Program-made: the position numbers and the translations under genes
NCBI RefSeq assembly: GCF_039542035.1
Contig: NZ_BAABHJ010000005.1
Span: 496,001 to 560,000 of the forward strand
Length of the DNA stretch: 64,000 bases
Direction of reading: 5' to 3'
Source of the DNA: Actinoallomurus liliacearum
GTDB lineage: Bacteria; Actinomycetota; Actinomycetes; Streptosporangiales; Streptosporangiaceae
In this document: in pieces, positions 19,002 to 26,031 of the stretch
Layout of the letters: every line of letters starts with the position of its first letter
Numbering within the stretch: position 1 is the stretch's first letter
Notes under the pieces: generated by a model
Told to the model about the DNA's origin: nothing
The model's input: only the letters and a program-made list of their open reading frames with translations
Database searches by the model: none

Positions 19002-19850
19002 ATGACGAACACCGGGATCGCCCTGGTCACCGGGGCCACCGCCGGGCTCGGCCAGGCCGTCGCCAAGGCCCTGGCGGAGTACGGGACGCACGTCCTGGTG
19101 CACGGCAGGGACGCCGACCGGGCCGCCGCCGTCGCCGACCGGATCGAGAAGGCCGGCGGCACCGCCGAGATCTACCTCGCCGACCTCGCCTCGCTCGCGC
19201 AGACCCGCGAGCTGGCCGACCGGGTGCGCGCCGACCACGGCAGGCTCCGGCTGCTGGTCAACAACGCGGGGATCGGCGCCGGCCGCCCGCCGTACCGCAG
19301 ACGGCGGCTGAGCGAGGACGGCCACGAGCTGCGGTTCGCCGTGAACTACCTGGCTCCGGTGCTGCTGGCACGGCGGCTGACGCCGGCCCTGCGGGACGGG
19401 GCACCCGCGCGGATCGTGAACGTCGGCTCGGTCGGGCAGGCCCCGGTCGACCTCGACGACCTGCGGATGGACGCGCACTACACCGGCGCCCAGGCGTACT
19501 ACCGCAGCAAGTTCGCGCTCGCCGCGTTCACCTTCGACCTGGCGGAGGAACTGGCGGACACCGGTGTCACCGTCAACTGCCTGCACCCCGCGACGTTCAT
19601 GAACACCCACATGGTCCGGGAGGCGATGATGCCGCCCATGTCCACGGTCGGCACGGGGGCGAAGGCGGTGCTGAACCTCGCGGTCGGGCCGGCCGGCGGC
19701 GCGGCCACGGGCCGGTACTTCGACGGCGGGAAGGAGGCGAGGGCACACGAAGGCACCTACGACCCGGCGATCCGCGCCCGGCTGCGCGCCGTCACCGCCG
19801 AGCTACTGGCGCCCTTCCTCGGCGACGGCGCCGGGAGCGCCGTACGGTAG
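19002..19850 (+). CDS. SDR family NAD(P)-dependent oxidoreductase
   Basis: A 282-residue short-chain dehydrogenase with an intact TGATAGLG cofactor loop, NNAG, catalytic Ser in IVNVGSVGQ, and YYRSKFALAAF supplying YxxxK. GRDADR after strand 2 (GRD) suggests NADP preference. AGGGGGAAG precedes the ATG. It is second in the PadR-controlled unit, so it probably provides the catalytic activity that its Tyr-less upstream partner lacks. The substrate is unknown. It ends 5 bases before the convergent dinB-like gene. Confidence 0.92.
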   Translation: MTNTGIALVTGATAGLGQAVAKALAEYGTHVLVHGRDADRAAAVADRIEKAGGTAEIYLADLASLAQTRELADRVRADHGRLRLLVNNAGIGAGRPPYRRRRLSEDGHELRFAVNYLAPVLLARRLTPALRDGAPARIVNVGSVGQAPVDLDDLRMDAHYTGAQAYYRSKFALAAFTFDLAEELADTGVTVNCLHPATFMNTHMVREAMMPPMSTVGTGAKAVLNLAVGPAGGAATGRYFDGGKEARAHEGTYDPAIRARLRAVTAELLAPFLGDGAGSAVR

Positions 19851-19855
19851 CGGTC

Positions 19856-20401
19856 TCAGTGGCCGATGGCACCGTCGATGCGTTCGCGCAGCAGGTCGGC
19901 ATGGCCGTTGTGCCGGGCGTACTCCTGGATCATCAGCGCGTACACCCAGCGCAGGGTCATCTCGATGCCCCGGCGCGGGTCGAGGAACGTCTCGTCGAGC
20001 GAGCGCCCCGCCGTCACCTTCCGGACGAGCTCGACCTCGCGGGCGTACGCGGCCAGGTCCGCCTCCGCGTCGGCGCCGGCCACGTCGAACTCGGCGTTCA
20101 GGTCGTCGTCGGTGCAGTACAGGTAGCCGGGCCGCTCTCCGGCGAACCGGTACCGGAACCAGTCGCGCTCCACCTCGGCCATGTGGCGGACCAGGCCGAG
20201 CAGCGACAGGCCGGACGGCTCGACACTGCGCCGCTTGAGCTGCTCGGCGGTCAGCCCGCCGCACTTCCACAGCAGCGTCCGCCGATGGTGGTCCAGCCAC
20301 GCCTCCGCACTCGCGCGCTCGTCCGCCGCCAGCGCCGAGAAGGGAACAGGATCGCGGGCGATCTCCGGCGCCGTCCAAGTCATGGGCTTACGCGAGGCCA
20401 T
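19856..20401 (-). CDS. DinB family protein (DUF664-type)
   Basis: A 181-residue four-helix-bundle protein of the DinB/YfiT superfamily, with HHRRTLLWKCGGLTAEQLKRRSVEPSGLSLLGLVRHMAEVERDWFR and a late YARHNGHADLLRERIDG. The His residues in LVRHMAEVE and ARHNGHAD fit the three-His metal site of the family. Such proteins include mycothiol- or bacillithiol-dependent transferases, but the reaction here is unknown. The start codon lies inside the preceding DUF397 frame and GAGG in that gene serves as ribosome-binding site, so it is coupled to it. Confidence 0.88.
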   Translation of the reverse strand: MASRKPMTWTAPEIARDPVPFSALAADERASAEAWLDHHRRTLLWKCGGLTAEQLKRRSVEPSGLSLLGLVRHMAEVERDWFRYRFAGERPGYLYCTDDDLNAEFDVAGADAEADLAAYAREVELVRKVTAGRSLDETFLDPRRGIEMTLRWVYALMIQEYARHNGHADLLRERIDGAIGH

Positions 20402-20526
20402 GCGATGACCTCGACGCAGTTGGAATCCCCGGTGCCCCTGTAGGTTGCCTTGCGCCACCGAAGCTGCACCTCGACGCAGTTCGAGTCCCCGTCAGCGCTG
20501 TAGCTGCTCTTCCGCCATCCACGCAT
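20380..20526 (-). CDS. DUF397 protein made of two N-terminal half-units
   Basis: A 48-residue frame reading MRGWRKSSYSADGDSNCVEV, then LRWRKATYRGTGDSNCVEV, then eight other residues and a stop. Normal DUF397 proteins are about 60 residues with one WRKSSYS...NCVEV unit followed by VRDSKDP...F. Here the first half occurs twice and the second half is lost. GGAGGAGG lies 9 bases before the ATG, and the stop of the XRE/DUF5753 gene is 4 bases upstream, the usual partner arrangement. The 3' end overlaps the DinB gene by 22 bases. It may be a decayed or re-engineered DUF397 gene. Confidence 0.8.
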   Translation of the reverse strand: MRGWRKSSYSADGDSNCVEVQLRWRKATYRGTGDSNCVEVIAWPRVSP

Positions 20527-20530
20527 TTTG

Positions 20531-21319
20531 TTACGCCTCCTCCGCATATGCCTCGATCATCTCCGCGGACATGTCGGGTGGCAACGCCAGGGCAGCGAGT
20601 TGCTGAAATGCCCGGTGCGCCCGAAGCACCTCTCCCGGAGTGTCGATTAGCTGACCGCGTGACCAGCCGTCGGAGTACGCGACGTCAGGCGCATCAGGGA
20701 AACGCATGACGCTGATCGGCCCACCGATCGCTTCGTGCAGGCAGGCAGAGAAGGGAAGGATCTGGATGGTGATGTTTCGGCGAGGAACAGCCAGCCTCTG
20801 TAGTTGCTCGCGGAAGGCCGCCGGATCACCGATTCGGCGGCATAGGACCGCTTCGTCGCTGATCGCGTGGAGTAGAGGTGGAGGTTCTTGATCGAGAATC
20901 CGCTGACGCCGCATCCGAAGTTGGACCAGCTCTTCGACCTCTTCTGGGGATAGATGCCGACGGGCTCGATGCACTAAGCGGGCATACGCCTTTGTCTGAA
21001 GTAGCCCTGGTACCAGTCTCATGTCGTATTCGTAGATCGTGTCCGCGCGCTGCTCAAGCTCGATGCGGTCGCCGAAGGGGCTGCCGTCGTCTTGGGCCTT
21101 CTTGGAGAGTTCGGTCATGACGCCGGGGAGGTTGAAGAGGGCGTCGGCGTGTTCGCCGAGGCCGGGTGGGGGCTTGCGGCGGCCTTGCTCGACGGAGGCG
21201 ACCGTCCAGACGGACCAGGGGACGCGCTCGGCGAGTTGTTCGCGAGGCCAGCCCATGCGCTCGCGGTGGCGTCGTAGTTCGGTGCCGAAGTAGGAGACGA
21301 AGCCGGAGGAGTTCGCCAT
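20531..21319 (-). CDS. XRE family regulator with DUF5753 domain
   Basis: A 262-residue regulator. The N-terminal Cro/C1 HTH (FGTELRRHRERMGWPREQLAERVPWSVWTVASVEQGRRKPP) is followed by the DUF5753 effector domain (TIYEYDMRLVPGLLQTKAYARLVHRA...ISDEAVLCRRIGD...RRNITIQILPFSACLHEAIGGPISVMRFPD). AAGGAG lies 9 bases before the ATG. In Streptomyces these regulators pair with a downstream DUF397 protein, sometimes in an antitoxin/toxin-like relationship (Scr1/Scr2). Here the DUF397 partner is present but abnormal. A 70-residue protein is divergently encoded upstream. Confidence 0.93.
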   Translation of the reverse strand: MANSSGFVSYFGTELRRHRERMGWPREQLAERVPWSVWTVASVEQGRRKPPPGLGEHADALFNLPGVMTELSKKAQDDGSPFGDRIELEQRADTIYEYDMRLVPGLLQTKAYARLVHRARRHLSPEEVEELVQLRMRRQRILDQEPPPLLHAISDEAVLCRRIGDPAAFREQLQRLAVPRRNITIQILPFSACLHEAIGGPISVMRFPDAPDVAYSDGWSRGQLIDTPGEVLRAHRAFQQLAALALPPDMSAEMIEAYAEEA

Positions 21320-21444
21320 GGGTACGGGCTCCTTGTACGCGTCGGGGGAGAGCGGAGGGGTACGAGCTGCAGTCATTCCGCAGCGTAATCACTCGGTGAC
21401 ATCATCGTCAGGCAGATGGAAAAGTCCGATCACAGGAGGTCACC

Positions 21445-21657
21445 GTGCAGATGAAGATTGAGGGCGTGTACGTCTCAACGTGCGCCCATGTCCCCGAGAA
21501 CACGGCACTGCGGGTCGTCCGGCACGCGGACGAGGAGATCACTTCCGTGCGGTTCGGCGAGGACGAACTGCTCGTCGTCGAACTCGACGACGCCATGATC
21601 CCAACCCTCGTCGAGGCCGTCCAAGGCGCCCGCCCGCCCAAGGCCGACACCGCCTGA
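21445..21657 (+). CDS. Small hypothetical protein divergent from the XRE gene
   Basis: A 70-residue soluble protein (GVYVSTCAHVPENTALRVVRHADEEITSVRFGEDELLVVELDDAMIPTLVEAV) with predicted beta-strands and an acidic surface. AGGAGG lies 5 bases before the GTG start. It is divergent from the XRE/DUF5753 regulator and may be its target, but no family is recognised. Confidence 0.65.
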   Translation: MQMKIEGVYVSTCAHVPENTALRVVRHADEEITSVRFGEDELLVVELDDAMIPTLVEAVQGARPPKADTA

Positions 21658-21725
21658 TCGAGGGCCTGGAACCGGGGTGTACGCATCCCGGCTCTGCCGG
21701 GTCCTGCGCACATCGCCTCTGGGGG

Positions 21726-22601
21726 TCAGCGGGGGAGGGTGAACCGGCCGTCGTCCAGGGGGTCGATGAGGCCGTCCTCGATGAGCGACGCGAGGGCGCG
21801 CTCACGCTGCCGTACGTCGTCCCACGCGTCATCGAGCGCCGCGCGCTCCACGGGGCCGCTGGCGTGCCGCAGAACGGCGAGGAGACGGCCCCGGCACTGG
21901 CGGTCCGTCCCGGCGTACGTCTGCCCCTTCCGGGCGGGGCCGTCGTACGGGGGCTTGCCCGCCAGCCGCCACGCGCAGGAGGCGATCACCGGGCAGTCGG
22001 CGCAGCGCGGAGTCCGGGCCGTGCATACGAGCGCCCCCAGCTCCATCACCGCCACGCCCCAGGTCGCGGCCGTCTCCGCGTCCGGCGGCAGCAGCGACTC
22101 GGCGAGGCGGACTTCGCCGGCCGTCTGGGTCTTCGGCGGGTACTCGACGCCGGTGACCATCCGGGCCAGCACCCGGCGCACGTTGGTGTCCAGCACCGCG
22201 TGCCGCTGCCGGTAGGCGAAGCTCGCCACCGCCGCGGCCGTGTACGCGCCCACGCCCGGCAGCGCGCGCAGGTCGTCGTACGCGGGCGGCACCTGCCCGT
22301 CGTGCCGATCGACGATCGCGCGGGCGCTCGCGTGGAGGTTGAGCGCGCGCCGCGGATAGCCGAGCCGTCCCCAGGCGCGGACGGCCTCGCCCGGCGGCTC
22401 CGCGGCCAGCGCGGCGGGCGTGGGCCAGCGGGTCAGCCACGCCTCGTAGGCGGGCAGGACCCGGGAGACCGGCGTCTGCTGCAGCATGATCTCGCTGACC
22501 AGAACCGCCCAGGGGGAGGCGTCCGGCCGCCGCCAGGGCAGATCCCGCGCGTGTTCGGTGTACCAGCTGAGAATGGGCTCGGCGTAGGTAGGTCGGTGCA
22601 T
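21726..22601 (-). CDS. mutY: A/G-specific adenine glycosylase MutY
   Basis: A 291-residue base-excision repair enzyme that removes A mispaired with 8-oxoG. The catalytic Glu is in SEIMLQQTPVSRV, the HhH motif is LPGVGAYTAAAVASFAY, and the catalytic Asp is in AVLDTNVRRVLAR. The four cluster cysteines have the C-x6-C-x2-C-x5-C pattern (CTARTPRCADCPVIASC). It lacks the long C-terminal NUDIX-like 8-oxoG domain of E. coli MutY, as is usual in actinobacteria. The start was placed at MHRPTYAEPIL; an upstream in-frame ATG lies within the divergent promoter region. Confidence 0.95.
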   Translation of the reverse strand: MHRPTYAEPILSWYTEHARDLPWRRPDASPWAVLVSEIMLQQTPVSRVLPAYEAWLTRWPTPAALAAEPPGEAVRAWGRLGYPRRALNLHASARAIVDRHDGQVPPAYDDLRALPGVGAYTAAAVASFAYRQRHAVLDTNVRRVLARMVTGVEYPPKTQTAGEVRLAESLLPPDAETAATWGVAVMELGALVCTARTPRCADCPVIASCAWRLAGKPPYDGPARKGQTYAGTDRQCRGRLLAVLRHASGPVERAALDDAWDDVRQRERALASLIEDGLIDPLDDGRFTLPR

Positions 22602-22667
22602 GGTGAGTTCGATCCTGACACGGCGGGTCGCGATAGCACGCACTGATCAAAAAAGGATACTTAGCGT

Positions 22668-23327
22668 ATGGACTCCGATACGCAGGGGGACCTGGGGGAG
22701 GCGGACGCCTACTGGCGCCGCCGGGTCTACGTCCTGGCCGGGGGGATCACCGCCATCGGCCTGATGGCGTGGGCCTGCTCGGGTCCCGATCACAAGAAGT
22801 CGACGGCCCAGGTGCGCAACGCCGCGGCCTCGGTGACGCCGCTGCCGGTCACCGTGACCCCGGCGGCGACACCGGCCGCTCCGACGGCCACTCCGAAGGC
22901 CACGGTGACGGTCACCGTGACGCCCGGCATACCCGCCGCGAAGCCGCGCGGCGGGGATCCCTGTGACGACGCGGACGTGGTCGTGGGGCTGACGCCGAGC
23001 AAGGACGTCTACCAGGACAGGGAACACCCACGGTTCCGGATCAGCGTGGTGAACACCGGCCGCCGGGCCTGCACGTTCGACGTGGGCGGGAAGGCGCTGC
23101 GGCTGCGCATCACCTCCGGCTCGGACCCGGTCTGGTCGTCCGACCGGTGCGCCGCCGGCCCCGCCTCCGATCTCCAGCTCCTCCGGCGCGGGGTGCCGTA
23201 CATCGCGGACGTCGACTGGGACCGCACCCGCTGCGGCGGCGACTCCCGCGCCCGCCCGGGGACGTACGTCGTCACCGCCAAGAGCGGCGGCGTCCGGCCG
23301 CAGAGCCAGGTCTTCCGCCTGCGCTAG
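22668..23327 (+). CDS. Membrane-anchored extracytoplasmic protein
   Basis: A 219-residue protein with a short cytoplasmic head, one TM segment (VYVLAGGITAIGLMAWACS, residues about 21-39), a Thr/Pro/Val-rich stalk (VTVTPAATPAAPTATPKATV) and an Ig-like beta domain with four cysteines (DPCDDADVVVGL..., RACTFDVGG..., DRCAAGP..., TRCGGD). The C-terminal domain resembles DUF4232-like beta-sandwich domains. AAAAGGA precedes the ATG. It is divergent from mutY. A role at the cell surface is likely; nothing more specific is visible. Confidence 0.75.
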   Translation: MDSDTQGDLGEADAYWRRRVYVLAGGITAIGLMAWACSGPDHKKSTAQVRNAAASVTPLPVTVTPAATPAAPTATPKATVTVTVTPGIPAAKPRGGDPCDDADVVVGLTPSKDVYQDREHPRFRISVVNTGRRACTFDVGGKALRLRITSGSDPVWSSDRCAAGPASDLQLLRRGVPYIADVDWDRTRCGGDSRARPGTYVVTAKSGGVRPQSQVFRLR

Positions 23328-23516
23328 GAACCCGTCCGGTGGATCGTGCGGTGCTCCATGCCGGCACGGAGGCCAGGCTGAGCACTGCCCGATGGCGGCG
23401 GGTTCGTCACCCCGGCCGACCGGGTCGACAACCGGGACGGCTCCCGTCCGCCGCCCGCGTCGTACCGAATGCTCGGCGACCGCCGAACGTCGGCATGCGG
23501 TAGTTGCGTGACGATC

Positions 23517-23979
23517 GTGCCGCGGCACAGTAGCCGCTGAGGCCCGACAACCGCGGGCGACAACGAAAACCGTCGTCCGTGTGCCATTGCACGCGGGCCG
23601 AATGACAACGGAGATTCCTCATGCACGCGATGCTCATTCACGTGGTGATCATCCTCGCCACCTGCTTCAGCTTCACATTCCCCTCCCTCGTCGTCGGCGC
23701 TCTCCTGCACCGCGACAACGGCATCGTCTTCGCCAGCGCCGGCGCCGGCATCAGCTTCGTCTTCGTCATCGTCGGCGCCGTCCTCGGCGGATGCTCCGGC
23801 GTTATCGCCGGCGTCTTCCTGGCCCTCGTCGTCATCCGGGTCATGATCGGCGTCCGGCGGCGCGTCCTGAAGCGCCGATGACGGCGGGGCTCACTCGGTG
23901 AACCGGCTCGGCGGCCGGTTCCGCCCGCAAACGTCTGGTCCTGCGGCCTCGGCCACGGGAGCAGGTTCCCTCGAATCCC
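23517..23979 (+). repeat. Tandem duplication, copy A (leader, gene, trailer)
   Basis: About 105 bases of leader, an 86-codon membrane-protein gene and about 90 bases of trailer form a module repeated directly downstream. The leader (with GTGCCATTGCACGCGGGCC) and the trailer (with ACCGGCTCGGCGGCCGGT and GTCTGGTCCTGCGGC) are more alike between copies than the coding parts. The trailer hairpin of copy A is degenerate. Confidence 0.85.
23621..23881 (+). CDS. Small membrane protein, copy A of a tandem pair
   Basis: An 86-residue, nearly all-hydrophobic protein with two predicted TM helices (LIHVVIILATCFSFTFPSLV; AGISFVFVIVGAVLGGCSGV) and perhaps a third, and a basic C-terminus (RRRVLKRR). GGAG lies 7 bases before the ATG. 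It is a diverged paralogue of the next gene (shared VGAL...NGI and Gly-rich centre). The function is unknown; its small Gly-rich helices resemble glycine-zipper membrane proteins. Confidence 0.65.
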   Translation: MHAMLIHVVIILATCFSFTFPSLVVGALLHRDNGIVFASAGAGISFVFVIVGAVLGGCSGVIAGVFLALVVIRVMIGVRRRVLKRR

Positions 23980-24093
23980 GCGCCGCACATCCGGCAGCAC
24001 GGTAACCCCTGAAGCTCGCATACCGCGGGCGGCAGTCAAAAACCCATCGTTCGCGTGCCATTGCGCGCGGGCCAGATGACAACGGAGATCCTC

Positions 24094-24339
24094 ATGCCCT
24101 TCATCGTGACGATTCTCGGTATCGTCCTCATGCTCGCGGTCGCCTTCGGCGTCGGTGCGCTCATGAACGGCACCAATGGCATCGATGGCGTCGCCTTCGG
24201 CGTCATCACCTTCCTCGTCGGCCTCCTCGGCGGCTACGTCGGCGCCTACTACACCGGCGGGAACGGCACCTACGTCGGCGGCTACGTCGGCCTCATCCTG
24301 GGCTGCATGGTCGCCAGAAAATTCGGCCTGCGCCGCTGA
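24094..24339 (+). CDS. Small glycine-rich membrane protein, copy B
   Basis: An 81-residue protein with TM helix 1 (IVTILGIVLMLAVAFGVGALM), a Gly/Tyr-rich second and third segment (FLVGLLGGYVGAYYTGGNGTYVGGYVGLILGCMV) and the basic end ARKFGLRR. GxxxG motifs suggest tight helix packing. GGAG lies 6 bases before the chosen ATG; an in-frame ATG nine residues upstream lies within the conserved leader. It is the paralogue of copy A and is followed by an intrinsic terminator, so the pair and its flanks look like one duplicated expression module. Confidence 0.65.
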   Translation: MPFIVTILGIVLMLAVAFGVGALMNGTNGIDGVAFGVITFLVGLLGGYVGAYYTGGNGTYVGGYVGLILGCMVARKFGLRR

Positions 24340-24392
24340 CGGCAAGGTTCACTTGGCGGACCGGCTCGGCGGCCGGTCCCGCTCGCAAGCGT

Positions 24393-24431
24393 CTGGTCCT
24401 GCGGCTTCAGCCGTGGGACCAGTTCTTTTTT
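24393..24431 (+). terminator. Intrinsic terminator with T-tract
   Basis: CTGGTCCTGCGGC and GCCGTGGGACCAG form a 13-bp stem (two G-U pairs) with a TTCA loop, followed by TTCTTTTTT. A true U-tract is rare in this genome. Confidence 0.88.
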
Positions 24432-24543
24432 CGGGCCCGTATCGCGCATCCGCCGCGCCGAACAGTCCTGATGGATCGGCATCCTTGCCGCCAGGACGGG
24501 TAGGAGGCGGGCCACAGCGATCCACGGAAGAAGGGGAGTCGAC

Positions 24544-24717
24544 ATGAGCGCTCAGGACAAGGCCGCCAACACCGGCGACAAGATCAAGGGTAAGGCGAAG
24601 GAAGCGGTCGGCAAGGTCACCGGAAACGAGGAGATGGAAGCCGAGGGCAAGGCCGACCAGGTCAAGGGTGACGCGAAGCAGGCGGGCGAGAAGGTCAAGG
24701 ACGTCTTCAAGGACTGA
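24544..24717 (+). CDS. CsbD family stress-response protein
   Basis: A 57-residue, highly charged helical protein (AANTGDKIKGKAKEAVGKVTGNEEMEAEGKADQVKGDAKQAGEKVKD) with the repeated GKxKEAxGKxTG...EGKxDQxKG pattern of CsbD/YjbJ proteins. These are abundant small proteins induced by general stress (SigB in Bacillus); their biochemical role is unclear. AAGGGGAG lies before the ATG and a strong hairpin follows. Confidence 0.92.
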   Translation: MSAQDKAANTGDKIKGKAKEAVGKVTGNEEMEAEGKADQVKGDAKQAGEKVKDVFKD

Positions 24718-24752
24718 TCCCGGCGATCCTTTCTGGAACGCCGGTATCGAAC

Positions 24753-24783
24753 GTAAGGCCGCAGCCGGGAGCTGCGGCCTTAC
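24753..24783. terminator. Terminator between csbD-like and disA
   Basis: A perfect 13-bp stem (GTAAGGCCGCAGC with GCTGCGGCCTTAC) and a 5-base loop. Its position between convergent genes lets it act in both directions. Confidence 0.88.
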
Positions 24784-24859
24784 GCGTGGGTCCTGTCGGC
24801 GGCGCTCCACGCGGGGCGGCCGGTTTCGTGCGTCCCTGCCGCCGGGTGGACCGGTCGCG

Positions 24860-25939
24860 TCAGACGTAGCGTTCGAGGATCGAGGACTCGGCCAGGCGGG
24901 ACAGGCCCTCGCGGACGCTGCGGGCGCGGGACTCGCCGACCCCGCCGACCGACTGCAGGTCGTCGATGCTGGCGGCGAGGAGCTTCTGCAGGCCGCCGAA
25001 GTGCTCGACGAGGCGCTCCATCAGCAGGGCGGGCAGGCGGGGGACCTTGGCGAGCAGCCGGTAACCCTTCGGGCTGACCGGTGTGTCCAGCGGGTCGTTG
25101 CCGCCGAAGTCGAGGACGTCCGCCACGGTGGCCAGGTCGAGGAGCTCGGAGGCCGACAGCTGGTTCAGCGCGGCGAGGACCTCGTCGACCGAGCGGGTGT
25201 GGTCCTCCGGCTGGTAGTCGCGCACGATCAGCTCGCGGTCGATGTCGACGCCGGAGACCAGCTCGTCGAGCTGCAGGGACAGCAGCCGTCCGTCGGTGCC
25301 GAGCTCGACGACGTAGCCGTTGATCTCGTCGGCGATGCGGCGCACCATCTCCAGGCGCTGCACGACCGCGCTGACGTCGCGCGCGGTGACGAGATCCTCG
25401 ATCTCCAGCGCCGACAGCGTGCCGGAGACCTCGTCGAGCCGCAGCTTGTAGCGCTCGAGGGTGGCGAGGGCCTGGTTGGCGCGGGACAGGATGGCCGCCG
25501 AGTCCTCCAGGACGTAGCGCTGGCCGTCGAGGTAGAGGGCGATGATCCGCATCGACTGGCTGACCGACAGCACCGGGTAGCCGGTCTGGCGGGCGACCCG
25601 CTCGGCCGTGCGATGCCGGGTGCCGGACTCCTCGGTCGGGATCGTCGGATCCGGCATCAGGTGCACGCCGGCGCGCACGATGCGGGTGCAGTGGGCGTCG
25701 ATGACGATCGCGCCGTCCATCTTGGCCAACTCGCGCAGCCGGGTGGAGGAGAACTCGACGTCGAGCTCGAAGCCACCCGTGCACAGGCCGGCGACGACAC
25801 GGTCGTAGCCCATCACGATCAACGCACCGGTGTGGCCCCGCAGGATGCGTTCCAGCCCGTCGCGGAGCTGCGTCCCCGGAGCGATCGCGGCAAGCGTTGC
25901 GCGGCGTCGCTCGTCTCTGCCCTTGTCTTGTGCTGGCAC
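24860..25939 (-). CDS. disA: DNA integrity scanning diadenylate cyclase DisA
   Basis: A 359-residue enzyme making c-di-AMP from two ATP. The DAC domain has DGA (residues 75-77) and RHR (108-110) in GTRHRTAERVA. A helical linker follows, then the RuvA-like HhH DNA-binding domain at the C-terminus (SIDDLQSVGGVGESRARSVREGLSRL). DisA forms octamers that bind branched DNA, which shuts off cyclase activity. It lies 92 bases downstream of radA on the same strand, a common actinobacterial pairing; RadA is reported to modulate DisA. Start: GTG with a weak ribosome-binding site. Confidence 0.97.
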   Translation of the reverse strand: MPAQDKGRDERRRATLAAIAPGTQLRDGLERILRGHTGALIVMGYDRVVAGLCTGGFELDVEFSSTRLRELAKMDGAIVIDAHCTRIVRAGVHLMPDPTIPTEESGTRHRTAERVARQTGYPVLSVSQSMRIIALYLDGQRYVLEDSAAILSRANQALATLERYKLRLDEVSGTLSALEIEDLVTARDVSAVVQRLEMVRRIADEINGYVVELGTDGRLLSLQLDELVSGVDIDRELIVRDYQPEDHTRSVDEVLAALNQLSASELLDLATVADVLDFGGNDPLDTPVSPKGYRLLAKVPRLPALLMERLVEHFGGLQKLLAASIDDLQSVGGVGESRARSVREGLSRLAESSILERYV

Positions 25940-26031
25940 GTGACCCCCGGAGGTCTCTGAACGGCGGTCAGTTTATCGGTGAACGCGAAAAGCCGACCCG
26001 CTCCCCTCGTCCGACGGCGGTCGCGCGGCGG

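Larger units (their letters stand above)
23989..24436 (+). repeat. Tandem duplication, copy B (leader, gene, trailer)
   Basis: The second module unit, starting about 10 bases after copy A. The leader matches copy A through GCGTGCCATTGCGCGCGGGCC...ATGACAACGGAGAT and the trailer through GTCTGGTCCTGCGGCTTCAG. Only this copy ends in an intact hairpin with a T-tract. Confidence 0.85.

Noticed and set aside
23324..23710. A reverse-strand frame over the region between the anchored protein and the duplicated module
   Set aside because: It is interrupted in the paralogous copy B region and overlaps the conserved leader; likely chance.
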